A stretch of 64,000 bases of DNA. Origin: Calendula officinalis (taxonomy: Eukaryota; Streptophyta; Magnoliopsida; Asterales; Asteraceae). The DNA is taken from NCBI GenBank assembly GCA_963853835.1, contig OY970823.1:5350001-5414000 (forward strand), given 5' to 3'. Below the pieces are notes generated by a model, which searched no databases, was not told where the DNA came from, and saw nothing but the letters and a program-made list of their open reading frames with translations. The stretch's first letter is position 1. Each line of letters begins with the position of its first letter. Positions 33,765 through 45,625 of the stretch are shown here, in pieces. The position numbers and the translations under genes are program-made.

Positions 33765-36700
33765 CTAGCTACCAATATTTAGGTACTGCATGCCTATAGC
33801 GTGTGCATGTTTCTCATGCTTTGGTCCAACTAGTGGTTTTGTCAACGGGTCAGCGACGTTGTCATCCGTTGGTATTTTCTTAATTATAATATCACCCTCT
33901 CTAACATACTCGCGTATGAGGTGATATTTCCTGCGTACATGCCTGGTCTTTTGATGCTCTATTGGTTCAACAGCTTGCGCTATTGCCCCACTGTTATCAC
34001 AGAATATTTCGATGGGTCTAGAGATACTGGCAATAACTCTAAGATCCTCGATAAAATTCTTAAGCCACATGGCTTCTTTCCCAGCATCATTTGCGGCAAT
34101 GTACTCAGCCTCTGTAGTCGAATCTGCTATCGTATCTTGTTTCTGACTCTTCCAAGATATAGCTCCTCCGTTTAGCGTGAAGACAAATCCCGATTGAGAT
34201 TTGTAATCATCTCTGTCGGTTTGGAAGCTTGCATCTGTGTAACCAGTTACACGCAGTTCTTCCATCGAACCTCCAAAGACCAAGAACATTTCTTTCGTCC
34301 TTCTCAAATACTTGAGAATGTTCTTGATAGCCACCCAATGGGGTTCACCAGGATTCTTTTGATATCTGCTCGTGAGAGTTATGGAGTATGCAATATCGGG
34401 CCTAGTACACAACATGGCATACATGATTGATCCAATTACCGAAGCATATGGTACCAAACTCATCCTAGCTATAACCTTGCTAGATGTGGGACTCTGAGCT
34501 TTGCTCAGTGTAATGCCATGTGACATCGGAATCATTCCTCTCTTGGAATCACTCATACTGAATCTCTTCAGTACTTTGTCAATGTATGTACTTTGACTAA
34601 GTCCAATAAGCCGCCTAGATCTATCCCTATAGATCTTTATACCTATTATAAATGCGGCTTCTCCCAAGTCTTTCATCTGGAAACATTTACCTAACCAGGA
34701 TTTTACTCCTTGTAATGCTGGTATATCGTTTCCTATAAGCAGTATGTCATCGACATACAGGACTAGGAAGATTACTACGCTCCCACTGAATTTTGTATAG
34801 ACACACGCCTCGAACTCACTCTTGACAAAACCAAATTCTTTGATTCTTTTGTCAAAGTGTAAGTTCCAACTTCTAGATGCTTGCTTCAATCCATAAATGG
34901 ATTTTAGCAATTTACATACTTTATTAGGATTCTTTGGATCAGTAAAACCATCCGGTTGTATCATGAATACGTCCTCATTCAACTCCCCGTTAAGGAAGGC
35001 GGTTTTAACATCCATCTGCCATATCTCATAGTCGTAATATGCTGATATGGCCATATGAATTCTAATAGACTTAAGCATGGCGACTGGCGAGTAGGTTTCA
35101 GAATAATCCACACCATGTGTTTGCGTGAAACCCTTCGCGACGAGTCGTGCTTTGTAAGTATGCACTTTTCCATCCATGTCGGGTTTCTTCTTGAAAACCC
35201 ACTTGCATCCAACAGCACGAGACTGTGGTGGCAAGTCTGATAACACCCAAACTTGGTTGTCATACATGGATTGCATCTCTGCTTGCATAGCCTCGAGCCA
35301 TCTTTCAGACTCTATGCCGTTAGCAGCCTCGCTGTAGGTTAATGGTTCTAGTAGACTTCCATCATCTTCATCGATCATGAACCCAAGATACCTATCTGGT
35401 TCTTGGCGTGGTCTACTGGACCTACGCGGATTGCGTGTCTCTTCTTCCTCAACTGGTGGATCTGGTTGGGGATCAACAATTCTTTGTTGAACTACTGGTG
35501 CGACTGAAGTCGTCGGTGGATCTTCGTTCTCTTCAATTTCTTGAAGCTCTATTTCTTTTCTTGGAGTTTCAGTTCCTAGAAACTTCTCCTCCAAGAAGAC
35601 ACCTTTCCGAGCAACAAAGACTTTGTTGTATTCTTGATGATAGAAATAGTATCCTAAGGTTTCCCTTGGATATCCAACGAAGATACACTTATCTGACTTG
35701 GGGTTTAGTTTGTCGGTGAAGTTACGTCTAACGTATGCTTCACAACCCCAAATCTTGAGAAAAGATAACTTAGGTTTTCTTCCCGTCCAGTGCTCGAACG
35801 GAGTCTTTTCTACCGACTTGGTCAGAACCCTATTCAGTGTGAATGCTGCAGTCTCGAGTGCATGTCCCCAAAATGATAGTGGTAGTGGGGCGCGACACAT
35901 CATTGAACGTACCATGTCTAACAAGGTGCGATTCCTCCTTTCTGATACGCCATTCATCTGAGGCGTATACGGAGGTGTGAGTTGTGAAACAATCCCACAT
36001 TCCTTCAAATGATCGTCGAACTCTTGGCTCAAATATTCGCCTCCTCGGTCAGACCGAAGTGACTTAATTTTGTTGCCTAGTTGGTTCTCTACTTCCCTCT
36101 GATATTCTTTGAAATTGTCAAAGCTCTCAGACTTTAGTCTCATAAGAAAGACATAACCATACCTACTGAATTCGTCAGTAAAGGTAATGAAGTAGCGGTA
36201 TCCTCCTCTGGCTTCTGGAGTAAAGGGTCCACACATATCTGTGTGTATAATCCCCAATAACTCGCTTGCCCTTTCATTGTAGTGATTGAAAGGGTCTTTT
36301 GTCATCTTGCCAGATAAACAAGCTTCACATATTGCATATGATTCCAAATCAAATGGCTCTAGAATTCCATCATCGTGGAGCTTCTTAATGCGAGTCTCGT
36401 TTATATGACCTAAACGACAATGCCAAAGATATGTTTGATTCAAGTTAGTCTTGGATCTTTTACTGATATGATAAACTTCTCGTTCTATGTTATTTAGATT
36501 TAACGTGTATAGACCATTATGAGAATTTGCGTTAAAATATAAAATGTCATCTTTTAAACACGAAATTGTTTTTCCATAAAACTCATAATAAAAACCACTG
36601 TCTATAAGTAAATCAAAAGAAATAACATTTTTAATAAGTCTAGGAACATAATAACAATCTTTAAGTTCCAAAACTCTTCCTGAAGGCAACTTGAGAAGAT

Positions 36701-37655
36701 ATGTCCCTACGGCTTCAGCTCCAACCTTGGAACCTTCGCCTACTCGTAGTTCAACATCCCCTCGTCCCAGCCTCCTGTTCTTCTTAAATCCCTGCAAATG
36801 ATTGCAAATGTGATGACCACATTCGGTATCCAATATCGAGGATTCACTAGAAGTAACGAGACAATCAATCATAAAGATACCTGAATCGCTGACAAAGTCA
36901 GCGTCCAACAGCCCCACGTCCGACGTGTGCTCGCAAATATCCTTGCTGCCACAAGTTGGGCAACAAAAATCAGCAAAGTCATTCAACCAATCATAGAACT
37001 CATCCTGCTGAATCTCGGGGAGAGATTCTTCCTCCAGCCTTTGAACATCGCGTATACACAAGAGATTCTCGTGTAGACATGCGACACTCAAATCAAAATT
37101 CCCGATCATACGTACTACCTTGTCCTGATAGTACTGAGTGAGAGATCCAAACAAGAACAAGACTTGTTCATGCTCGTTTGATGTGCCAGTAACTAGGGTG
37201 AGACAATCTAGTAACCTCCTTATGTTGATAAGGTAGTCACTCAGTTGTTGATCATCTGTCATTTTTGACGAAATGATTTCTTGCAAAATGAACTGCTTGC
37301 TATCTTCAGTACTATCTTTAAACGTCTCCTCAAGATACTGGACAAACTCATAGCATGGTTTCTTACGTAGATTATCAGTAAGCTCTGATAATGAAGTTAG
37401 AATAAGAATCGACATAACTTGTGATTCATCTGCCAGATACTGATAATAAGCGTCAAACTCATCATCCTGGGCATCTTGCCCTGGTTGTCCCTTGGGCACC
37501 TCGTCTATCACGTACAATAGATTCTGTGCTTTTAGGTAACTCCTAAAATGCACCCTCCAAACTTTGTAGTTTGGACCAGTAAGCTTCCATTTTCCAGTGA
37601 TTAACTTTCGCGATTCGATCGGTGAATAAAACGGAATTTCTGACAGTACAGACAT
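33765..37655 (-). CDS. Ty1/copia Gag-Pol polyprotein, uninterrupted, with altered protease motif
   Basis: A single 1296-residue frame. Residues 1-230 are a copia gag domain. Where the CCHC knuckle is expected, only CCPTCGSKDICEH (231-243) is present, which does not fit CX2CX4HX4C. The protease site reads ILDTECGHHICN (274-285): the family motif is D-T/S-G, so Glu stands at the Gly position. Then come GAG-pre-integrase (LWHCRLGH, CEACLSGK), integrase with all three acids (HTDMCGP, LRSDRGGEY, NGVSERRNR), RT (QMDVKTAFLNGEL, VLYVDDILLIG) and RNase H (YTDASF, AEYIAAND, CDNSGA). It may still supply RT and integrase activity, but self-processing and RNA packaging are doubtful. The start is the first ATG of the frame. 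Confidence 0.92.
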   Translation of the reverse strand: MSVLSEIPFYSPIESRKLITGKWKLTGPNYKVWRVHFRSYLKAQNLLYVIDEVPKGQPGQDAQDDEFDAYYQYLADESQVMSILILTSLSELTDNLRKKPCYEFVQYLEETFKDSTEDSKQFILQEIISSKMTDDQQLSDYLINIRRLLDCLTLVTGTSNEHEQVLFLFGSLTQYYQDKVVRMIGNFDLSVACLHENLLCIRDVQRLEEESLPEIQQDEFYDWLNDFADFCCPTCGSKDICEHTSDVGLLDADFVSDSGIFMIDCLVTSSESSILDTECGHHICNHLQGFKKNRRLGRGDVELRVGEGSKVGAEAVGTYLLKLPSGRVLELKDCYYVPRLIKNVISFDLLIDSGFYYEFYGKTISCLKDDILYFNANSHNGLYTLNLNNIEREVYHISKRSKTNLNQTYLWHCRLGHINETRIKKLHDDGILEPFDLESYAICEACLSGKMTKDPFNHYNERASELLGIIHTDMCGPFTPEARGGYRYFITFTDEFSRYGYVFLMRLKSESFDNFKEYQREVENQLGNKIKSLRSDRGGEYLSQEFDDHLKECGIVSQLTPPYTPQMNGVSERRNRTLLDMVRSMMCRAPLPLSFWGHALETAAFTLNRVLTKSVEKTPFEHWTGRKPKLSFLKIWGCEAYVRRNFTDKLNPKSDKCIFVGYPRETLGYYFYHQEYNKVFVARKGVFLEEKFLGTETPRKEIELQEIEENEDPPTTSVAPVVQQRIVDPQPDPPVEEEETRNPRRSSRPRQEPDRYLGFMIDEDDGSLLEPLTYSEAANGIESERWLEAMQAEMQSMYDNQVWVLSDLPPQSRAVGCKWVFKKKPDMDGKVHTYKARLVAKGFTQTHGVDYSETYSPVAMLKSIRIHMAISAYYDYEIWQMDVKTAFLNGELNEDVFMIQPDGFTDPKNPNKVCKLLKSIYGLKQASRSWNLHFDKRIKEFGFVKSEFEACVYTKFSGSVVIFLVLYVDDILLIGNDIPALQGVKSWLGKCFQMKDLGEAAFIIGIKIYRDRSRRLIGLSQSTYIDKVLKRFSMSDSKRGMIPMSHGITLSKAQSPTSSKVIARMSLVPYASVIGSIMYAMLCTRPDIAYSITLTSRYQKNPGEPHWVAIKNILKYLRRTKEMFLVFGGSMEELRVTGYTDASFQTDRDDYKSQSGFVFTLNGGAISWKSQKQDTIADSTTEAEYIAANDAGKEAMWLKNFIEDLRVIASISRPIEIFCDNSGAIAQAVEPIEHQKTRHVRRKYHLIREYVREGDIIIKKIPTDDNVADPLTKPLVGPKHEKHAHAIGMQYLNIGS

Positions 37656-39515
37656 CTATAAGAAAAACAAACAAACGGTTAGTAAGATTAGATAAAATAA
37701 ATAACTTCTAACATTATTACCTTTTAATAATAATAGTTAGACTAGGACCCATATTTCACGCCCTCTAATGCAAGGTTTGGGCACTTCCCATTAGAGCCAC
37801 ACTATTTTTGGTAGGCATAGCCATACCGATCGCCTCTAGACTAGACACGATTCCTAGATCCTCGGGATATCAAGTTGAACAACAAACTTGTACATGTTTT
37901 AATCCCTCTAGTGCATTTTGGGCCGGGACTCCCGATTATCACCAAAATAGATCGTACCATCTAAGACAGTGCGATGCCTTGCGCCGGGACTCCCGATTAT
38001 CACAAGACCCTACGCACCCTAACACTCGCAATGATTTGAATCCACATCTAAGCTTCTTTCTCCTTACAATGTGAATATCGTTGAACAAGTGAGGTGTTCC
38101 ATTAGATGGGTTGCACTCTGATCTAAGATTTTCTAAAAGGATTTTCCTTTGTTCGAAAGGTTAGCCAGTTTTTAATTACTTGGTTTTATAAACTAACTAT
38201 TTATAAATTCCACCTTTTAATTTGTTTCATTAAACTTGGTTTATAAACAAACTGTTTACTTTACCATTATTAATTTTAAAACCTGGTTTTCTAAACAAAC
38301 TGTTTATAATCACCATCTTATTAATTTATACCTTGGTTTCTAAACAAACTGTTTATAATTACCATCTTATAATTAAATATTGGTTTTCTAAACAAACTGT
38401 TTATAATCTCCACCTTATTATTTTATGTTATAATAATAAACGAAAATTAAAATAATACTTGCAATTTCGGAAAATTGCTATGTCATAACCCCAAGGACTT
38501 GGTTTTGTGTTTTGAAAAAAACTTTATAAATATTTCCGAAAAATAAAAAGTAATTCGGAAAAATTAAATTAAACACAATATCATTTCTTTTGGGTTATGT
38601 CATTTTAATTAAATAAATAAACTGATAATTTAAATTACCAAACTGATAATTATTAAATTACCCATAAACTGGTTTCTTATTTCCTCGTTAATTTCATAAT
38701 TATCTTGATCTTAAACTAACTGTTTAAAATCATTAGGTTTATTTTAAATGTTAATACTTATTATTATAATAAACGAATAAATAATGAAATTTGTCAAAAA
38801 AAAAATAAACTTTCTAACATCCGATTTGATCCCGTGTACCCTATGTGCCCGAGACTGAGCCTTAGGTTAACGAAACTGGATCAAATACACAACGAGGGAA
38901 AAACTGGATCGATTAAACGAAGACCGAACCGTGGCTCGGTTCGGTTCGTCCGTTCGGCCCCTTTCGTCCGAACCTTGCTCGACCGAAACTCGGTCTTGCT
39001 TGGTTCGACCGATACTACCCCCCCCCTTTTTTTTATTTAATACCGAAAATTATAATAAAACTAGTAATAACAAATAAATAAATGTGTTATTCTAATACTA
39101 AAAATAACACAACTTTCCTTAATTTGTCTAAAGCCTAATTTGTCCAATAATCTACCATGATCTTGGTTGATTATGATCTTGGACTAATTTTTCTAGGGTT
39201 TTTACTGGACAAGAAAAGAAACCTAATTCTTTTTATCTTGAAACCTATTCAATCCAATTGTTCATAAACTTGAACAATGTTCTTGGATAAAATTTACTAG
39301 GGTTCTTTCTAAGATAAAAAAAACTTAAATATATGTATATATATGTATACGAATTCGGAAATACAAGGAAGGAAAAAGAAGCCTAATTTCTTTTTATCTA
39401 GAACCCTATTCAAACCAATTGTTCATAAACTTGAACAATGTTCTTGGCCGAAAATTCTAGGGTTCTTTTCTAGATGAAAAGAAACTCAATCAAATCTCAT
39501 TGAGATTAGTAGATC
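37656..39515 (-). other. Long leader of the copia element
   Basis: About 1.86 kb lie between primer site and gag start, long for a copia element. It includes a 48-49 bp tandem array (38180-38430), a CGGTT/ACCGA palindromic patch (38915-39015) and a roughly 105 bp duplication (about 39222-39327 and 39378-39485). I see no credible leader protein. Confidence 0.7.
38180..38430. repeat. Tandem repeat, 48-49 bp unit, in the copia leader
   Basis: The word AAACAAACTGTTTA recurs at 38245, 38293, 38342 and 38390, with a diverged first copy at 38190. Units carry GGTTTTCTAAACAAACTG and an ATAATC(T)CCACCTTATTA-like spacer. Confidence 0.85.
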
Positions 39516-39527
39516 ACTCTGATACCA
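39516..39527 (-). other. Primer binding site of copia element
   Basis: The minus strand reads TGGTATCAGAGT one base inside the 5' LTR; 11 of 12 bases match the usual initiator tRNA-Met primer site. Confidence 0.88.
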
Positions 39528-39528
39528 C

Positions 39529-40230
39529 TGTAGGAAAACCTTGTAGTATTCACATGGCGGAACTTGAATACCACATTACTGGATCTCTACTAATCAATGA
39601 GATCACGAGAAAGAGAAGATGATGAACATTACCTTTAGATAGCTAAAGAAGTGATCCACCTCTACTGCACCACCTGGACACGCTGCAAGACCGCGTTGTA
39701 CCAACAAAGCAACACACAAAGACTTGTGTGTGTGTGTGAGCTCGGTCTAACTCGAACTCGAAAAACCGAAGAACCCTATGGGGTTCTTCCTTCGTTCGTA
39801 CGGCCGAAAGAGAGAGAGGGAGAGGTTTAGGGTTTTAGGTGATGTGAAAAGTGTAACCTAAAACCCTTACACAAGCCTTCTATTTATAAGGCTAGATGTT
39901 ACGGTTTAGTCCTTGGAGTTTAGTTATGATTAATCTCATAATTAAACTTCCTGTTAACACTTTAAACCCTTAGACTTTTAGTAGTTAATTAATCAACTAT
40001 TAATTAACTGTCCGTTAAATACTTAACCTAATATTTAACCATCCTCATAAATAATAATTAACTTATTATCATTTATTCTCTTCTCTATAATTAACTTAAC
40101 TAGTTAATTATATCACACAACTTACTTTATTCGGTTGTCCATTATTGGGTGCGTAGTGGTGTGACCCTTTAGTGTCTTATAACATTGGACATGGTGACAC
40201 GTGTACTTATCTGTGCACATAAATCCTTCA
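39529..40230 (-). repeat. 5' LTR of copia element in Helitron B
   Basis: 702 bp. On the transcript strand it contains a TATA element (TATAAATAG at 39898-39890) suited to start transcription toward gag. Confidence 0.95.
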
Positions 40231-42641
40231 CTGCATAGGGGAAAAACAAAGGGTAATGCAATGCTAGGTATAGTACGTGCAGCTCGCTGATTTTTTTAAG
40301 TTTTCCGTTTTGCCTGTATACGACAATATCCCTAGGATTTGCTGTATCTTCAAAATCTCCAACAATCAAAGCTGCTACTTCGGATGAAGTTGGTAGATTG
40401 TAGTTCCTACCGTCTCGTGACCTGCTGCCAATAAGTCTGAGCTTAATATTACTGTCATTTGAAGACCTTATCGATCGGGCAGCCATCCGAAACTTCTCTA
40501 CCAATGGATTGATTGAATCAAGCATGTCTCGTATCTGGGTGGTAAGCTCAACATCTATCTCATTATTAGATGTCGATGTGCATCTGCGGTTTCTGTAAGA
40601 ATTTTTTTTACATAAAAAATGTAAACATTATATTAGAAAATGCAACGACATCGTACGTAATTGAGATTTTTTACCTAACAGCTTGTATCCGGTTCTGAAT
40701 CTCGTTTTCAGTGTCATATATATAAAGTTGACAGAATTTAGGACGGTTCCCCGGTTCTGGCATCAAATCTCCCAATATATGTGAATTTTCCCCATTTATC
40801 CTGAAGCAGTAAGGGCCACATCCATTGTTAACGGACTCGTCTTGCTTAGCACCCATAGAAGTGAAAGCGAACATCATGATATATCGACGTATATTGCTAA
40901 AAAAAGAATCGATCTTTGGATGTTGTTTGGTAATAAGATCTTTCAACAATTTTGGTGGTTCAATCATGTCAACTGGCAGCTTAACCTTACCCCTCATACA
41001 ATATATTGAATATGAGTGGGGGTTTATAGCGGTACGTCCTCGGTCTTTCTCATCTTTCCAAACCATAGCACCACAAGACGCGCATTCGAACTCAGGATCT
41101 CCATGATCAAGGTATTCTACAAAATTAAATTTAAAAATATCACTCCTTATAAAAAATTAATATCTAAATATAAAGATTAACGGACTTTATGATTTTAAAA
41201 AATTTGTACCTGCTGAAATTCCAACAAATGCATGTGGTGGTAGCTCAGGTTGATTTTCCTGTTGAGGGGTGGTGAAGTTTAAACCACGTGATATTCTCGA
41301 ACGCACCATTTTTCCTTTTTTGTTAATCTTTTTTAAGTTTGCATTTGAAGAATCTCCTATTAAACATCAAAAGGGACAAAGAATAATAATAAGGACATAG
41401 ATCATACACATATATTCCAAATGTAGAGGCTTTACGTGTCATTTGATAATAGAAATATTCAAACCTTTTTCACATAAATTAAAATATATGGGTGTATTGA
41501 TGTTGAACCTTGAAGTCTTTTTGGTGAACACTGCACTTACTGATTAAAATATGAGGTTTATTAAATATCCATATAAAGGTATGAAAACATTTACAAAAAA
41601 ACTCAAAATACCGTTTGTTTTGATTTCACTATTTGATGTAACGGGGTATGAGGAGGGTTGTGTTGTAGTTGTAGAAGTTGCAATCGGAGAAAATTGTGTT
41701 TTTGTCGAAGGTGGTGTTGTGAATATTCCATTTATAGAGCTGGTATTTCGATAAAACATATTTAACGGTGGACCTACGTCAATAGACAATTATTAATTAA
41801 TAAATAAGCATAATATGAAAGACAATAAAATGTGTATGCACAAAATAACTTATATTTATTAATAGTATGAAATCATGATCTACTTACATGATAATTGAAT
41901 CATACGTGGAGCTATCATAGGCATTGGTGATATAAATGAATGACCTATGCAACATAATTGTGAAGTACAATTAGTTGCACATTTTTATAAAAAACGTTTT
42001 CTTATTTTGAGAATTAATGTAATAAGCTATGAAATAATTGCTTGCACCTCTTGATTCTTTGTTGTTGGCTTGTATTCCTGATTTTGACGGCCTTCCACGA
42101 CGAAGTTTAGTTATATCATCTACCAAATCTGTTATATATATAAAAAATTACATTAAAATGTGAATATGTATATTTGTGAGATGTTGTAAAAAACTACAAT
42201 ACTCAACATCTAATTTATTGTAGAGAAAAAAATTACATACTTTCATTACATGACATAAGCGGTTTTCTTCCGATAGGTCTTCCAGGTTTCCTAACCACAT
42301 TTGGAATCTCCTTTGGCAAAGCTTTTAGTATAAAAGAAGTAAAGTTTGGTTAAATTGTTTAACACAATTATCGGCTTGAAAAAAAGAAGATATTACATAT
42401 TAATGAGTAACTAAATATAATACTTACAATTTTAAAAATTGTTTTCAGGCGTTCTATTAGTGATATCTTCAAATGGTGTGTTGGACGAAGAGAGATAACC
42501 ATGTAATTGAGATTCAAATACGATGCGTTTACTGTTTTCTGGCTGATTCTCATTGTTTTGTACCGTGATTTTTCTTTTACCTCCTTTTTTTGTATTCTCT
42601 TTCGCAATATTCTCATCAATAGTGGGATAAGTTTTCTCCAT
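40231..42641 (-). pseudogene. Helitron B N-terminal exons of the Rep-helicase protein
   Basis: Minus strand. An exon from about 40590 to 40231 (RLIGSRSRDGRNYNLPTSSE, then HYPLFFPYA) runs directly into the copia insertion point; its text continues at 32183. The exon 41118-40671 holds CASCGAMVWKDE, YSIYCMRGKVKLP, CGPYCFRINGE and QLYIYDTENEIQNR, typical of plant Helitron proteins. Further upstream are low-complexity pieces: Ser/Thr/Pro-rich (41789-41544), GRPIGRKP/RRGRPS basic words (about 42090-42330) and a first exon starting MEKTYPTIDENIAKENTKKG at 42641. Splicing among these is uncertain. Confidence 0.7.
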
Positions 42642-43048
42642 AGTAACTTGAAGTATAATATCTGCAAATATCATAGAAAAATCATATAAGTACAATCAAA
42701 ACATTGGTAAAGAATTATAAATACAGTATAATTAGTGGTGGTATAGCTTGATTAGTGGTGGTATTAGACATCCAACTAACTTATATTCTGTATAAAAAAA
42801 ATTGAATCAAAATTAGTACATGCATAATATAATGTTAAAACAACTATGAAGCATTAATTGTTTTCTCAGTCAAATTTATTCCCTAAATTGGTACAAAAAC
42901 TACTAATTGTGTTGCAACTACACATCCTCAAATACATCCCTGGATTTATAACACTCATATCTCCTAATATCTATTCATTTTCTGTGTGTATCACATGCAT
43001 TTTCTAGTAAAAAGTTTGTATCACGTGTCATATTTTAAGTGCTACAAT

Positions 43049-45512
43049 TGTCACACCCCGCCAAAGATGTTTGCGGAAGAACGGGGTGGACATCATGAGT
43101 AACAATAAGCATATGATTATTATAAACATATATTGGTTTAAAACCTAAATGAATAATTGAAATAAAGTACGCCACAAAAATTCAAAGGTTAAAAAAATAA
43201 GTAAAACCTAAAACAATGTTTTAAAATGAAAATAAGTTTGTGGCATCTTGACACATGCATGCTTATTCTCCAAAGCTAACGAGACTCAATGCTTCGCCTA
43301 ATTACCTGAAAAACATATATAAAACGGCCAACAAAAATTGTTGAGTGAATCCACAGGTTTAAATGAGTTTTGAAAACAAAAGTTTTTATGTGTTTACAAG
43401 GTTAAAATATAGTTTTGATTTATCAAATGTCAATGTGCCAATATGACAAAAATGTGTGTGACGATAAGATGTTTAAAAAAATGGTTTGATATTAAGAAAT
43501 GCTATAATAAAATTTGATATGTAAACACTAGTATGTAACACAATCGTAAAGTTGTAAAAAGTAGTAAATATTGAAAATGCATGACTGGTATCCCCAATAG
43601 TTTGCAAAGCTCTTGAGTTAATATGCCGACCCTAAGCCCATAACCAAACTACAACTCTAAGTGTGATGTTTTTGTTCTCTAAGATATGCACTCCCCTGAC
43701 GGTGGGGTAGCACCGTTAAAACAAAATGTGGGAGGAAGAGTTTCAGCCAATAGTACTATCTGCATATCTAGGGTCTAGTCGCAACTAGTTAATGGTTACA
43801 GTATGTAGGCATCTACCTATACACTACATCTTGTCTTAGTTCGAGCATAAAGATTGATTGTCATGTTTTTAGGATATGTATCATCACAACAAAATAAACA
43901 ATTATGAATAATGCGAGTATATGTAAAACAATTTGATATGTTTTTCATCTCAAAACAGTTAAAAACGTAATAAAAAGAGGGGCTGTGGACTCACCTGATG
44001 CAAAGCTTCCAATAACACAAATAATCAAAATGCAAGATCCAACCGAAAGACTTCTAGTGACCTAAATGCATAGAAGTAAACTTATGAGCGATATGTTGGT
44101 GACGTTATTGAATTAGTATTGTATTTTATTAGTTTTGGAAAACTGACTTGATTTGATAAAAAGTTAATGGGTGGTTTTATCCTAAAAATTTATTTAAATA
44201 AATTAAAATTTAAGTAACTGTAAATGAATAAATAATTTATTTTGGAATTATTAATTAATTAAATAATTAGATGATCAAAATATGCTGAAAATTATATGAT
44301 TTTAATAAGGAAGTTACTATTAAACAAAATAGAAATCTTTTGAATATTTATTTAAAAAATTATAAATGAATAAGAGGATTACATCTTAATGTGTAAGAAT
44401 CTGATTTAATAAGAGAAAACAAAAGATTTGGGCTTCAGGTTAAAGTGGAGGAGATGGAGGTAGGCGTAGTCAAAGAAAAAAAATAATAAATAAAAAGAAA
44501 GGGGTGCCGGAAGGTCTCGAACTAAGGCCCTGCTGATCGAAGTGACGCATGTTAACCAACTCACAAGAATTGGTTTTTGGTTCAATAAACATGCTTCCCC
44601 TATATAAATCAAGTGTTTGCGAGTCTGGTTTTCACAAAACATAGCGCCGAAACAGAGGGTGTTTTCTGATTGCTTTTGATTTACTTCAAAGGGAAATTTT
44701 AATGTATAAAATATTGTATATGATCATATTTTAATTACTAAATCATGGAGAATCAAACATAAACATAAGTTTTGAAGCTAGAATCAAAGAAAAATTTAAA
44801 AGAGATGAAGAGATTTACCAAACTCCTTGGAGGGTGTTCTTGAGAGAATTTCTTGGGTGTTTTCCACAGAATTTTCGTGATTAATGATTATGGAACACTG
44901 AATTCGGATTTTAAAAGAGATTTTTGAGTTTTAGGAAATTAAATCTTATCTATTTTTAAATTTAAATTTGATTTTATGGCTTTATCCAAAAACAAAATAG
45001 GAGTTGGTTAAAGATGAGGGAGATATGGACGTACAAGAGAGGAGGCGGAAATAAAGATTTTAAAATTGAATTTTGTGGGTATTGGGTATAAGCGGGTACC
45101 AGTATAATTGAGGTAAAATATTTTGATAAGGGTTTTATACAGTTTTTAATGATGCTTTTTAACTAACAAAAAGAATATTACTTTGAGTATTTGTTTTGTT
45201 GTTTTTAGTATTTCTGTAGTATACCGAGTGTCATTTACTTTGTTTGGTCTACTTTTTCAATATGAACTATAAATTTTTATATGTTTAATTATATTGAGTC
45301 ACCAACTCGTTAACTACAATTCTAATGCTATAATGCAAACAAGAATGCAAATGTACAAGTGATAATGCACAAACAATATGTGTACTAATAAAACATGATA
45401 TGATGATTTTTTTTGCTAAATTTAAATGCAAATGATTGATTTTCTAAAATACTAAAGTTTAACTAGGCCAACATGAATGTTGGGTCAAGGACCGAAATCT
45501 AGGGTTGTCACA
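43049..45512 (-). repeat. 3' LTR of the GAG-only element
   Basis: 2464 bp, TGTCACACCCCGCC to GGTTGTCACA on the plus strand. It is nearly identical to 47552-50016. Confidence 0.95.
44505..44575 (-). repeat. tRNA-like unit with Pol III boxes inside the LTR
   Basis: On the minus strand an A-box-like word (GAGTTGGTTAACATG) is followed after about 28 bases by a B-box word (GTTCGAGACC, 44522-44513) and then a T-run. The same unit is in the other LTR near 49010-49080. It resembles a tRNA-derived SINE head. It is not a complete tRNA gene. Confidence 0.55.
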
Positions 45513-45524
45513 TTCTCCCCTTGT
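45513..45524 (-). other. Polypurine tract of the GAG-only element
   Basis: The minus strand reads CAAGGGGAGAA directly next to the 3' LTR, where plus-strand priming is expected. Confidence 0.8.
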
Positions 45525-45625
45525 TAAAAAAAAATTTGTCCCGAAATTTAAGACGATGTACTACTTGGTTAAGAGGGTCGAGAAAATATATGGATACATG
45601 TGTTTGCTAAGGTCTTTTAAAAATT

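Larger units (their letters stand above)
32184..40230 (-). mobile_element. Full-length Ty1/copia retrotransposon inserted in Helitron B
   Basis: Both LTRs are present (40230-39529 upstream and 32893-32184 downstream on the minus strand), with a perfect 5 bp duplication CTGCA (32179-32183 and 40231-40235). A primer binding site at 39516-39527 (TGGTATCAGAGT) and a purine-rich tract after 32893 (AAGTGGGAGTC on the minus strand) complete it. Total length is 8047 bp. It carries a single long gag-pol frame. The LTRs differ by roughly 13-15 substitutions plus a GT-repeat length change, about 2 percent by eye. It interrupts the Rep coding exon of Helitron B. Confidence 0.96.

Noticed and set aside
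35408..35961. Plus-strand frames over the copia pol
   Set aside because: Shadows of the 1296-residue minus-strand polyprotein.
38180..38430. CRISPR array (regular 48-49 bp repeats)
   Set aside because: Units are contiguous and diverged without unique spacers, in a plant retrotransposon leader; a simple tandem repeat.
38834..39040. 68-codon frame in the copia leader
   Set aside because: It is driven by the CGGTT/ACCGA palindromic patch and has no coding character.
41544..41789. Independent gene of 81 codons on the minus strand
   Set aside because: Low-complexity Ser/Thr/Pro sequence in the N-terminal exon region of Helitron B; more likely part of that protein.
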